DNA of 64,000 nucleotides, taken from contig JAQUIG010000009.1 in assembly GCA_028683435.1 (NCBI GenBank), forward strand, positions 19,643 to 83,642. The letters are read 5' to 3'. Positions 30,287-40,072 of the stretch are shown in pieces. How positions within the stretch are numbered: position 1 is the stretch's first letter; the number at the start of each line of letters is the position of its first letter. The translations under genes and the position numbers were made by a program. A model generated the notes under the pieces. It was not told the origin of the DNA and did not search any database. It saw only the letters and a list, made by a program, of their open reading frames with translations. This stretch comes from Desulfuromonadaceae bacterium. Its GTDB lineage: Bacteria > Desulfobacterota > Desulfuromonadia > Geobacterales > Pseudopelobacteraceae.

Positions 30287-31603
30287 ATGAAGAACTTTAT
30301 TCTTGATACAAACGTATTGCTCCACGACCCTCAGTCACTGTTCAAATTTCAGGACAACAACATTATTATCCCGATTACCGTTATTGAAGAGATCGATCGC
30401 TTCAAAAAGGATATGAACGAAACCGGCAGAAATGCGCGGATGGTGTCACGAATTCTTGATTCAATGCGTGAGAAGGGTTCACTTGCGGCGGGTGTGGCCA
30501 TGCCCGGTGGCGGAACGCTCCGGATCGAGATGTTTAGTGAGAAACATTTCAAGAATTTGCCGGTTGACCTGCGGGTGGACAATGGCGATAACCGGATAAT
30601 CGCAGTTGCTCAGGATGTCCGCGATCGCTTTCCTGACGCGGTAACCATTTTTGTGACTAAAGATTCCAATCTACGCATCAAGGCTGATGCAATCGGGCTG
30701 ACAGCGGAAGATTACGAGTCGGACAAAATTGATATACAGGATCTCTATTCCGGAACAAGGTCGATTGAAGTGCCCCCGGATGCAGTAGATCGATTCTATG
30801 GCCAGGGGTGGCTTGAGACCCCGGCTGACCTGGCTCCCAATGAGTTCATCACAATTGTCGACAGCGTAAACCCGAATCATTCCGCCATCTGTCGCAACGA
30901 CCCTGATAATTCTCGCATTGTCCCGGTTCGCAAGGTCCCGAAGGAGGGGATCTGGAGTCTCTTCCCGCGCAACAGGGAACAGTCCTTTGCCCTTGATGTC
31001 CTGATGGACGACAGTATCAAGCTGGTGACGCTTGTCGGCAAGGCCGGAACCGGCAAGACGCTGCTTGCGATTGCTGCCGGCCTACATAAGACTGCCGAGG
31101 AAAATATCTATACTCGTCTGCTGGTTTCGCGCCCGGTTTTTCCGATGGGCAAAGACCTCGGTTTCTTGCCGGGTGACATAGAAGAAAAGCTGACCCCCTG
31201 GATGCAGCCGATCTTTGACAATGTCGAATTGCTGATTTCCGGGCATGAATCTGAAAAACGGCATAGCAAAGGGTACAAGGAGTTGATGGCGATGGGGCTC
31301 CTTGATATTGAACCGTTGACCTATATCCGTGGCCGTTCGATCCCGAATCAGTATCTGATCGTTGATGAAGCCCAGAACCTGACCCCGCACGAAATCAAGA
31401 CGATCGTCACCAGGGTTGGTGAAGGGACCAAGATCGTACTGACCGGTGACCCGTACCAGATCGATAATCCGTACGTGGACTCATCCAGCAACGGCCTGAC
31501 CTACCTTGTCGAAAAATTCAAGGGAGAGAGGATTGCCGCTCATGTGACGCTGACCAAGGGAGAACGTTCTGAATTGGCCGAACTGGCCGCAAATCTGCTG
31601 TAA
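30287..31603 (+). CDS. PIN-PhoH family ATPase
   Basis: KNFILDTNVLLHDPQSLFKF PIN domain; VGKAGTGKTLLAIAAG and VDEAQNLTPHEIKTIVTRVGEGTKIVLTGD PhoH domain. Confidence 0.93.
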   Translation: MKNFILDTNVLLHDPQSLFKFQDNNIIIPITVIEEIDRFKKDMNETGRNARMVSRILDSMREKGSLAAGVAMPGGGTLRIEMFSEKHFKNLPVDLRVDNGDNRIIAVAQDVRDRFPDAVTIFVTKDSNLRIKADAIGLTAEDYESDKIDIQDLYSGTRSIEVPPDAVDRFYGQGWLETPADLAPNEFITIVDSVNPNHSAICRNDPDNSRIVPVRKVPKEGIWSLFPRNREQSFALDVLMDDSIKLVTLVGKAGTGKTLLAIAAGLHKTAEENIYTRLLVSRPVFPMGKDLGFLPGDIEEKLTPWMQPIFDNVELLISGHESEKRHSKGYKELMAMGLLDIEPLTYIRGRSIPNQYLIVDEAQNLTPHEIKTIVTRVGEGTKIVLTGDPYQIDNPYVDSSSNGLTYLVEKFKGERIAAHVTLTKGERSELAELAANLL

Positions 31604-31630
31604 AAACGATCCTAAAGGCATTATGACGTA

Positions 31631-32653
31631 ATGATTTTACTCGCAATTGAAACATCCTGTGATGAAACGGCCGCCGCTGTTGTAAGTGGCGGCCGTGAAA
31701 TTCTTTCCTCAGTCGTCTCGTCCCAGATTGCTATTCATGCGGCGTACGGTGGTGTTGTGCCGGAAATCGCTTCACGTGCCCATCTGCAGTCGATCGCGCC
31801 GGTTATCAGCCAAGCGCTTCAGGATGCCGGTATCGGCATGAAGGAGCTGGAAGGGGTCGCGGTCACGCGTGGTCCCGGCTTGTCAGGGGCGCTTCTTGTC
31901 GGCTTTTCGGCAGCCAAGGCTATTGCTGCCGCTCGTAAGATCCCCTTTGTCGGTGTGCATCACATAGAAGGTCATCTCTTTGCACCATTTCTGGAACGGC
32001 CGGTGGAATTTCCTTTCCTGGCACTGGTCGTCTCCGGCGGTCATACTCATCTGTACCATGTCGAAGGTTTTGGCCATTACACAACCCTTGGCAGAACTAT
32101 CGATGATGCTGCCGGTGAGGCGTATGACAAATGCGCCAAAATTATGGGGATGCCGTATCCCGGCGGGGTATTGATCGATCGGATGGCTCAGAGCGGCAAT
32201 CCGGCTGCGATCCGTTTGCCGAGGCCGCTGCTTCGTGACGGTACGCTCAATTTCAGTTTCAGTGGTTTGAAAACGGCGGTTCTGCAGCAGACCATGAAGA
32301 ACCCAGTTGCAATTCCGAGCCAGGATGCAGATGATCTCTGTGCTTCATTCCAGGAGGCTGTCTGCCATGTCCTTGCAGCAAAAACTGAGGCTGCCATCCA
32401 TCAGACCGGTGCTGCCCGTCTGGTGGTTGCGGGCGGGGTCGCCTGTAACAGCGGCCTGCGCCTTCGCATGGCTTCACTCTGCAAAAAGCTGGGTGTTGAA
32501 CTTTCCATCCCGCACCCCTCACTGTGCGGCGATAATGCAGCCATGCTCGCGGTTCCTGGAGACTATTATCTCTCACATGATCTTGTCTCGCCATTGTCGC
32601 TTGATGTAACCGCTACCTGGAATATGGACAGTATAAAGGAATCAATGAAATGA
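31631..32653 (+). CDS. tsaD: tRNA N6-adenosine threonylcarbamoyltransferase
   Basis: LAIETSCDETAAAVV; HHIEGHLFAPFLE; LVVSGGHTHLY. Confidence 0.96.
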   Translation: MILLAIETSCDETAAAVVSGGREILSSVVSSQIAIHAAYGGVVPEIASRAHLQSIAPVISQALQDAGIGMKELEGVAVTRGPGLSGALLVGFSAAKAIAAARKIPFVGVHHIEGHLFAPFLERPVEFPFLALVVSGGHTHLYHVEGFGHYTTLGRTIDDAAGEAYDKCAKIMGMPYPGGVLIDRMAQSGNPAAIRLPRPLLRDGTLNFSFSGLKTAVLQQTMKNPVAIPSQDADDLCASFQEAVCHVLAAKTEAAIHQTGAARLVVAGGVACNSGLRLRMASLCKKLGVELSIPHPSLCGDNAAMLAVPGDYYLSHDLVSPLSLDVTATWNMDSIKESMK

Positions 32654-33495
32654 GTTCAACTCGCCGCCCTCTGAAGTCACTTGGCCAGAACTTTCTGGTT
32701 GACCAGAATATTATCGCCAGAATCATTCAGGCGGCTGATATTCAGCCTGATCAAGCCGTACTTGAAATCGGCCCTGGGAGAGGCGCACTGACAGCTCATC
32801 TGGCCGAACGTGCCGGGCGACTGGTGTTGATCGAATTCGACCATGCGCTGGCGGCCTGGCACCACGATCAAAATAAAGACAATGGGCATGTTACCGTCAT
32901 TGATGCGGATGTGCTGAAAGTTGACCTTGACGCACTTTTGTCTGAAACTCCCCAAAAGTGGAACGTGGTCGCCAACCTTCCCTATAATATCTCGACCGAA
33001 GTGCTGTTCCGGTTGTACGGCGTCCATGACAGGCTGGCGCGTATGACCCTGATGCTGCAAAAAGAGGTTGGTGACCGTCTAGCCGCCCCTCCTGATTGTT
33101 CAGCATATGGTGTGACTACCGTGCTTCTCGGGCTGTGGTTTGATATCAGCCGGGTTTTTGTGGTGCACCCAGGCAGTTTTAATCCCAGCCCGAAAGTCGA
33201 TTCGGTTGTACTCAATTTCATTCCCCTTTCAGAGGCGCGGGCTGAAGTTGGTGATGAGGAGGTTTTCAGGAGCGTCGTGAAAAGCTCCTTTTCCATGCGT
33301 CGCAAGACGCTGATAAACTGCCTTAAATCTGCTGAATTCGCCAAGCAGGTAGAGTGTGGGGAGTTGCTGGAAGCGTGTGCGATTGATGGCCGCAGGAGGG
33401 GAGAAACGCTTTCTCTGGAAGAGTTTGCCGCATTGTCGCGTCACGTGACTGAACAATTACGAGCTGCATCCGGAAAAACTGATATAAATGACTAA
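32650..33495 (+). CDS. rsmA: 16S rRNA dimethyladenosine transferase
   Basis: LGQNFLVDQNIIARI; LEIGPGRGALT; NLPYNISTEVLFRL. Confidence 0.95.
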   Translation: MSSTRRPLKSLGQNFLVDQNIIARIIQAADIQPDQAVLEIGPGRGALTAHLAERAGRLVLIEFDHALAAWHHDQNKDNGHVTVIDADVLKVDLDALLSETPQKWNVVANLPYNISTEVLFRLYGVHDRLARMTLMLQKEVGDRLAAPPDCSAYGVTTVLLGLWFDISRVFVVHPGSFNPSPKVDSVVLNFIPLSEARAEVGDEEVFRSVVKSSFSMRRKTLINCLKSAEFAKQVECGELLEACAIDGRRRGETLSLEEFAALSRHVTEQLRAASGKTDIND

Positions 33496-34879
33496 TCTAA
33501 TTGCATATAGTACCGTCTTACTCCTCCTGACCTGTCTGGGATTGTTGTTGGCTCTGCTCATGAGGGGGAGGCGCGGGGAATCTGAACGTGCTGACCTGCA
33601 GAACAAAATTGAGGGTATTGAAAAGCTGCTCGAACGTCATGAGCGAACCCTGCGCGATGAGCTTGCTCGAAGTCGCGAGGAGGTTCACGCAGCTTCTCGC
33701 CGTTCGCGGGAAGAGATGACCGGCAACATAACCGTGCTGGGTGATTCATTGTCGAAGCGGATGAGTGAAATAGCCGGTCTGCAGAAAAACCAGCTGGAGC
33801 TGTTCGCCGCCCAATTGAAGGAACTTACTTCGAGCAACGAGGGGCGGCTTGATAAGTTACGGGAAGGGGTCGATGCCCGTCTGCGGCTGATTCAGGAAGA
33901 TAATGCCCGCAAACTGGAACAGATGCGGGCTACCGTTGATGAAAAACTGCACGATACCCTTGAAAAGCGTCTCGGTGAATCATTCAAGCTGGTCAGTGAG
34001 CGCCTCGAACTCGTGCAGCGCGGCCTCGGTGAAATGCAGTTACTTGCCAGCGGCGTCGGAGATCTGAAAAAGGTGCTGACAAACGTCAAGACCCGCGGTA
34101 CTTTCGGGGAGATACAGCTGGCGAGCCTGTTGGAACAGATCCTGGCTCCCGGGCAGTATGATTCAAACGTTGAAACAAGAGCTGGGAGCGGCCAGCGGGT
34201 TGAGTTTGCCCTGAAACTGCCGGGGCGTGACGGCACGCCGGAGGGGATGGTCTGGCTCCCTCTGGATGCCAAGTTCCCTCAGGAAGATTACCTGCGGCTG
34301 GTGGATGCGCAGGAGGCTGCCGATGCCGTCGCTGCTGCCGAATCGAGAAAACAGCTTGACCGCTCGGTGCGGGAGATGGCAAAAATGATTCGCGACAAAT
34401 ATCTGGACCCGCCGCACACAACCGATTTCGGGGTCATGTTTCTGCCGACTGAGGGGTTGTATGCTGAAGTGCTGCGCCTGCCGGGGCTTTTTGAAGCTCT
34501 GCAGCGGGATTTCAAGGTTATGGTGGCCGGTCCGACAACGCTGGCAGCGCTGCTGAACAGTCTGCAGATGGGGTTCAGGACGCTTGCCATCGAAAAACGC
34601 TCTGCCGAAGTATGGAACCTGCTGGGGGCGGTGCGTACGGAATTCTCTAAATTCGGTGCTATTCTTGAGAAAACGCGTAAAAAACTGGTGGAGGCGGGAA
34701 ACCATATTGATCAGGCCGCTACCAGAACGAGGGCCATTGAACGTAAATTGCGTGATGTTCAGGATGTCCCGCACGATGGGTCAGAAGTTCTCCCTGAAGA
34801 TATTTTCGAGCTGGACGAAATCTCTGGTATTTCTGATGGTGCTTTAGATGAGAACCACACGCTGGGGATGCTGCCATGA
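33488..34879 (+). CDS. rmuC: DNA recombination protein RmuC family
   Basis: N-terminal TM plus coiled coil; GTFGEIQLASLLEQIL; PLDAKFPQEDYLRL; ATRTRAIERKLRDVQ. Confidence 0.92.
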   Translation: MTNLIAYSTVLLLLTCLGLLLALLMRGRRGESERADLQNKIEGIEKLLERHERTLRDELARSREEVHAASRRSREEMTGNITVLGDSLSKRMSEIAGLQKNQLELFAAQLKELTSSNEGRLDKLREGVDARLRLIQEDNARKLEQMRATVDEKLHDTLEKRLGESFKLVSERLELVQRGLGEMQLLASGVGDLKKVLTNVKTRGTFGEIQLASLLEQILAPGQYDSNVETRAGSGQRVEFALKLPGRDGTPEGMVWLPLDAKFPQEDYLRLVDAQEAADAVAAAESRKQLDRSVREMAKMIRDKYLDPPHTTDFGVMFLPTEGLYAEVLRLPGLFEALQRDFKVMVAGPTTLAALLNSLQMGFRTLAIEKRSAEVWNLLGAVRTEFSKFGAILEKTRKKLVEAGNHIDQAATRTRAIERKLRDVQDVPHDGSEVLPEDIFELDEISGISDGALDENHTLGMLP

Positions 34880-35487
34880 TACTTGAAATTAACCCCGAAT
34901 ATCCACAACCACACCAGATTTCCCGAGTTGCCGCCAGTCTCAGGGACGGACGGGTTATTGCGTATCCGACCGATACAACCTATGGCATCGGCTGCTCGAT
35001 ATTTTGTAAAAAAAGTATCGAGCGAATCTATCAAATGAAGCAGCGCGACCGGCGTAAACCATTCTCGGTCATCTGTTCCTCTTTGTCGGAAATTTCCCGG
35101 TATGCCCGGGTCAGCAACTCTGCTTTTAAGATAATAAAACGGTATCTTCCAGGTCCATATACGTTTGTTTTTGAAGCGACTCGTGAAGTTCCCGATCTTC
35201 TTCTGACTCGTCAGAAAACGGTAGGGATTCGTATTCCTGATAACAGAATCTGCTGCGATCTTGTCACCGCACTCGGTAATCCGATTATAACAACCAGCGC
35301 CAATCTTTCAGGTGAAGAGCCGGAAGGGGACCCGCGCAGAATCGCCGACACTTTTGGAGCTCAGCTCGATTTTGTCATAGACGGCGGTATTCTGACAACG
35401 GACGTCAGTTCTGTCGTAAGTCTTATCAGTGAGGTGCCGGAGGTCTTACGAGCCGGGCTTGGCGATATCTCGTGGTGTGGTATTTAA
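34876..35487 (+). CDS. Sua5/YciO/YrdC family, probable L-threonylcarbamoyladenylate synthase or YciO-like protein
   Basis: GRVIAYPTDTTYGIGCSIF; QRDRRKPFSVICSSLSEIS; TSANLSGEEP. Confidence 0.88.
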   Translation: MILEINPEYPQPHQISRVAASLRDGRVIAYPTDTTYGIGCSIFCKKSIERIYQMKQRDRRKPFSVICSSLSEISRYARVSNSAFKIIKRYLPGPYTFVFEATREVPDLLLTRQKTVGIRIPDNRICCDLVTALGNPIITTSANLSGEEPEGDPRRIADTFGAQLDFVIDGGILTTDVSSVVSLISEVPEVLRAGLGDISWCGI

Positions 35488-35488
35488 A

Positions 35489-35854
35489 ATGCGTAAGCGT
35501 ACCGTCAGAAATGGCATGCGTCTGGTTATGGCGGCCTTGATTTTGATTATTCTGGCCAGCTTTTATCACAGCCAGATCTCCGACCTGTTTTTATTGTCTT
35601 CAGCTGCAGAGAACCGTATCTATCGCCTCGGCATATTCTGGGCGGCGGCGATAGGTGGCTATGGCGTTGTGGTGACTGCCTTAGGTTTCGCCCTTTCCCC
35701 ACTAAAAAGCGATGTCAAGGTCCGTCTCCTGCCGGTTTTTCTTACTATCTCCGCCATGATCTTTCTTTTCTTTTATCTGCTCTCCTCTTCGGTCAATGCC
35801 CCACCCGGGGATGAACGGAGGCGGCTGCGTCCCGGAGAAACTATTACCATTTGA
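35489..35854 (+). CDS. Small hypothetical membrane protein
   Basis: MRKRTVRNG start after tsaC-like stop; three hydrophobic segments. Confidence 0.7.
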   Translation: MRKRTVRNGMRLVMAALILIILASFYHSQISDLFLLSSAAENRIYRLGIFWAAAIGGYGVVVTALGFALSPLKSDVKVRLLPVFLTISAMIFLFFYLLSSSVNAPPGDERRRLRPGETITI

Positions 35855-35890
35855 AAATTTCTGTTACGGAAACTGAAGCGAGGCGCATCC

Positions 35891-37183
35891 ATGCAGAATT
35901 TAAAATATCCCGCTCTGCTGCACACTGATTCCCCGGAGGCGTGGCATGGTCTGAAAGGGCGTTTTTTTTCAGTTCTCCAGAGTATTTATTCTATTTCAAT
36001 CAGTTTTGACACCCACCAGGGACTTCTCCGCGCCGCTGCGCTCACCTATACCACCGTCCTTTCGCTTGTCCCGTTCCTGGCAATCGCTTTTTCTGTACTC
36101 AAGGGACTCGGTGCGCAAAACGCCCTCGAACCGATTCTGCAGCAGTTTGCCGGCGATTCCAAAGAAACGATCTCCCGTATTATCGACTATGTCAATAACA
36201 CCAATGTTAAGTCGTTGGGGGCGATCGGTCTGCTGTTTCTGATTCTGGCGGTAATCTCACTGATGGGAAACATTGAGGAGGCCTTCAACGCCGTATGGGG
36301 AGTGAATGAAACTCGCTCGGTTCAGAGACGCTTCAGCGATTACTTGAGTGTTGTTGTCGTAGGACCTGTCCTGCTGCTGGCAGCGACCAGTATGACCACT
36401 TCTTTACAGAGCCAGTGGATGCTGCAGTGGCTAATCCAGAATACCTACCTTGGCGGTGCAATCCTGCTGCTGTTCCAGTTTCTGCCGTATCTCAGCGTGT
36501 CGATTGCCATGGTTTTTCTGTACATTTTTATTCCCAATACCCGTGTTAGTTTTGCCTCTGCCGTGGCAGGAGGGGTTATAGCCGGTACCGCGTGGGAACT
36601 GGCACAGTGGGGTTACTTTCACTTTCAGGTCGGGGTTGCCAAATACAACGCTATCTACGGGACTCTGGCGGCTCTCCCCATTTTTCTGGTCTGGATTTAT
36701 ACGAGCTGGCTGATTGTGCTTTTCGGACTTGAAATAGTGTTTGCCCATCAACATCGCGGGCGTAGTCTACCCGGAAGCAGCGCTTTTACTCTGACCGTAA
36801 CGGCCCGTGAAGAGCTGGCTGTCGCGCTGCTGCTGCAGGTGAGCCTGCATTTTCAAAAAGGCGGGATCCCTCCATCTCCCCATCTTCTGGCCGATGAACT
36901 GAATGTGCCGCTACTGCCGCTTGAGACACTTTTCGACCAGTTGGAACGGCTCGGGTTTCTGGTTGAGACCTCGGGAAACCGGTCAGGATGGTTGCCGGCG
37001 CGTGACCCGTCTGAACTCCAGGTGAGTGATGTTATCGAGGCTTTGCGTGGCACTTCAGAATTGCAGGCGGTAACTCCGGTATTGCAGCTCGCCGAGGATG
37101 TCATACGTAGTGGCTGGGACGGCAGCAGAACGTGTCTGGAAGGGATTACCGTGCGGGAACTGCTGCTGAAGATGGGAAAATAG
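35891..37183 (+). CDS. YihY/BrkB family membrane protein with C-terminal winged-helix-like region
   Basis: RAAALTYTTVLSLVPFLAIAFSVLKG; FIPNTRVSFASAVAGGVIAGTAWELAQWGY; C-terminal HTH-like PPSPHLLADELNVPLLPLETLFDQLERLGFLVET. Confidence 0.87.
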   Translation: MQNLKYPALLHTDSPEAWHGLKGRFFSVLQSIYSISISFDTHQGLLRAAALTYTTVLSLVPFLAIAFSVLKGLGAQNALEPILQQFAGDSKETISRIIDYVNNTNVKSLGAIGLLFLILAVISLMGNIEEAFNAVWGVNETRSVQRRFSDYLSVVVVGPVLLLAATSMTTSLQSQWMLQWLIQNTYLGGAILLLFQFLPYLSVSIAMVFLYIFIPNTRVSFASAVAGGVIAGTAWELAQWGYFHFQVGVAKYNAIYGTLAALPIFLVWIYTSWLIVLFGLEIVFAHQHRGRSLPGSSAFTLTVTAREELAVALLLQVSLHFQKGGIPPSPHLLADELNVPLLPLETLFDQLERLGFLVETSGNRSGWLPARDPSELQVSDVIEALRGTSELQAVTPVLQLAEDVIRSGWDGSRTCLEGITVRELLLKMGK

Positions 37184-37277
37184 CAGCGGCGGCAGTGTCA
37201 GTGATAGCTTTAATCCTGGCATCTGCGGCTGCTTTTGAGTATCAGGTATCTACTCTGCGATAACGGAGACGGAATAA

Positions 37278-39971
37278 ATGGATGGAAGTTTTTTGAACGC
37301 TATGTCGGGAGAATGGCTTGATGCGCTTTATACACAGTGGCAGCATTCAGCCGATTCAGTGCCGGAAGAATGGCGGCTCTTCTTCTCCGGTTTTGAGTTC
37401 GGATCGGGTCGTACGTGCAGCGGCTATAACAGGTCTGACGAACAGGCGGCGTTGAAGCTGTCTGGCGTTCAGTCGCTCCTCTACCGCTACCGCTCTCTTG
37501 GACATCTGCTTGCGTGTATTGATCCACTCTCCCCCTGCAAGCTTTCCCATCCTCTGTTGGAACTATCCAATTTCGGACTTGATGAAAACGATCTCGATAC
37601 GTCCTTTGTCTGCCGTAGATTTCTTAAACCTCGTGCAACGTTGCGAGAGGTATTAGAAACCATGCGTGAAACTTATTGTCGCGAAACGGGCGTTGAATTC
37701 ATGCATATTCAGGAACCGGATGAACGACAGTGGCTGATCGATCGCATGGAGTCCTGTCGAAACCGTCCCTACATTTCTGTTGCTGGAAAACTGCATATTC
37801 TGGAAAAACTCCATCAAGCCTCTCTATTTGAGCTGTTTTTGCATCGCAGGTTTGTCGGGCAGAAGCGCTTTTCGCTTGAAGGTGGTGAAATTCTTATTCC
37901 TGTTCTGGATCGGATTGTTTGCGGTTGTCCGGAGGCCGGTATCAGCGATATTGTGATGGGGATGTCGCACCGCGGAAGATTGAATGTGCTGGCCCATATT
38001 TTACGCAAACCGTATGAAACTATTTTTTCCGAGTTTAAAGAGAGCGTTTCCCCTGGATTTATGGGGGACGGTGATGTGAAATATCACAAGGGACATTCGT
38101 GTGATATCGATCTTGACGGCCACGAGGTGCATGTGACAATAGCCGCAAATCCGAGTCACCTTGAGGCGGTTAATGCTGTTGTTGAGGGTAAATGTCGTGC
38201 CAGGCAGGACCGCTATGGAGCTGACGGTGCCGGGCGGGTGCTTCCGGTTCTGATTCATGGTGATGCCGCTTTCGCAGGGCAGGGGAGCGTCATGGAGGTT
38301 CTGAACATGTCGCAGCTTGCCGGCTACGGAACCGGCGGTACGATTCACATTGTGCTTAACAATCAGATCGGCTTCACGACTCTTCCCAAGGACTCCCGTT
38401 CTACCTGTTATGCAACGGACGTTGCCAAGCTGCTCTCCTGTCCCGTTTTTCATGTTCAGGGTGAAGCTCCGGAGTCTGCCGTTCATGTTGTTGAACTTGC
38501 CATGGAATATCGCCGCGCTTTTAGTCGTGATGTTGTGATCGAGCTGATCTGCTACCGCCGTCACGGCCATAACGAAGGGGACGAACCGGCGTTCACCCAA
38601 CCTGAGATGTATCAGCAGATTGCCGTACGCCCCCCGGTAAATCGCATCTACGCAGCTGCCCTGGCGGAGGATAGAGGGTTCTCTTCTGACGAGCTGGAAA
38701 TGGTTGAACGGCGTGTCAACGAAGCGCTGGAATCTTCTTTCAACACCCCCCCTGTGGAGCGGCAGGTCGGCTTTTCCGACCGATGGAGCGCCATCAGTTC
38801 TGGATACAGTGACAAACCTGTTGAAACGGCGGTGTCAGCCGAAAAACTGCTGACGGTTGCCAGAAGGTTGGCTCTCCTCCCTTCAGATTTCATGCCGCAC
38901 GCAAAAATAGACACCCTGATTCAGAAACGTTTCGCAGCTGTTCTGAAAGGGGAGGGGATTGATTGGGGAAATGCCGAAACGCTTGCGTACGCAACGCTGC
39001 TTGACCAGGGACATTCCGTCCGAATCTCCGGGCAGGATTCACAGCGCGGTACCTTTAACCATCGTCATTGTGTCGTGTTCGACAGCCACGGCGGACGCAG
39101 TTATACGCCGCTGGAAACTGTTGTTCGCGATGAGGCCGTTTTTCAGGCATGGAACAGCCTGCTTTCCGAATTCGGCGTGCTTGGTTTCGAATACGGCTAT
39201 TCATTGGAAGCCCCCGGTTGCCTCACTATCTGGGAAGCCCAGTTTGGCGATTTCGCCAATGGAGCCCAGGTTGTCATCGATCAATTTATAGCCAGTGGTG
39301 AAACCAAATGGAATCGCGCCAGCGGCCTGGTTCTGCTCCTCCCGCACGGTTATGAAGGGCAGGGTGCCGAACATTCCAGCGCCCGTATCGAACGGTTTCT
39401 ACAGCTCTGCGCGGCTGAAAACATGGTCGTAACCTACCCGTCGACACCTGCACAGATGTTCCACCTGCTCCGGCGTCAGATGCTCCAGTCATTTCGAAAG
39501 CCTCTTGTCGTGTTTACTCCGAAAAGTCTGCTGCGCCATCCAGGTTGCACTTCGACCGTCGCCCAATTGTCCACGGGCAGTTTCCAAACCAGTATCCTTC
39601 CCTCTGGTGATCTTTCTGTTGCCAGACAAATCCTTTTTTGCAGCGGTAAAATATATTATGAACTGGAAGAAGAGCGGCTCAGGCTGGGTAGGAGTGATGC
39701 CGTAATCATCAGGATCGAGCAGTTATATCCGCTGGATCTGGAGTCTATAAAGAGTCTCTTGGACCTCTGCCTTTCTGACTGCCGATTGTATTGGGTTCAG
39801 GAGGAGCCCGAAAATATGGGCGCCTGGCATTATATGGAGCGGCGCTTCAAGAATATATCTGCTTCTGTCTTGTATATCGGCCGTCCGGCAGACCCCTGTC
39901 CGGCCGTTGGGTCTCATCATATTCATGCAGAGCAGCAGGCGGAAATTCTGCGCGCGGCCTTTTCCCAATAA
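37278..39971 (+). CDS. sucA: 2-oxoglutarate dehydrogenase E1 component
   Basis: GMSHRGRLNVLAHILRKPYETIFSEF; GDVKYHKGHS; HGDAAFAGQGSVMEVLNMSQL; YRRHGHNEGDEPAFTQP; LLPHGYEGQGAEHSSARIERFLQL. Confidence 0.95.
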   Translation: MDGSFLNAMSGEWLDALYTQWQHSADSVPEEWRLFFSGFEFGSGRTCSGYNRSDEQAALKLSGVQSLLYRYRSLGHLLACIDPLSPCKLSHPLLELSNFGLDENDLDTSFVCRRFLKPRATLREVLETMRETYCRETGVEFMHIQEPDERQWLIDRMESCRNRPYISVAGKLHILEKLHQASLFELFLHRRFVGQKRFSLEGGEILIPVLDRIVCGCPEAGISDIVMGMSHRGRLNVLAHILRKPYETIFSEFKESVSPGFMGDGDVKYHKGHSCDIDLDGHEVHVTIAANPSHLEAVNAVVEGKCRARQDRYGADGAGRVLPVLIHGDAAFAGQGSVMEVLNMSQLAGYGTGGTIHIVLNNQIGFTTLPKDSRSTCYATDVAKLLSCPVFHVQGEAPESAVHVVELAMEYRRAFSRDVVIELICYRRHGHNEGDEPAFTQPEMYQQIAVRPPVNRIYAAALAEDRGFSSDELEMVERRVNEALESSFNTPPVERQVGFSDRWSAISSGYSDKPVETAVSAEKLLTVARRLALLPSDFMPHAKIDTLIQKRFAAVLKGEGIDWGNAETLAYATLLDQGHSVRISGQDSQRGTFNHRHCVVFDSHGGRSYTPLETVVRDEAVFQAWNSLLSEFGVLGFEYGYSLEAPGCLTIWEAQFGDFANGAQVVIDQFIASGETKWNRASGLVLLLPHGYEGQGAEHSSARIERFLQLCAAENMVVTYPSTPAQMFHLLRRQMLQSFRKPLVVFTPKSLLRHPGCTSTVAQLSTGSFQTSILPSGDLSVARQILFCSGKIYYELEEERLRLGRSDAVIIRIEQLYPLDLESIKSLLDLCLSDCRLYWVQEEPENMGAWHYMERRFKNISASVLYIGRPADPCPAVGSHHIHAEQQAEILRAAFSQ

Positions 39972-40015
39972 AGGTGCGGAGGCGCAATGTGACTGAATTT
40001 GCTCCCCATTGCTGT

Positions 40016-40044
40016 TGACAATCAAGGCCGGTCCGTGTACATAA
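40016..40044 (+). promoter_or_regulatory. Candidate promoter for the receiver-LysM-ATPase module
   Basis: TTGACA, 17-bp spacer, TACATA (weak -10). Confidence 0.35.
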
Positions 40045-40072
40045 CACAGTCACTTTAATTTAAAGGGCATTC

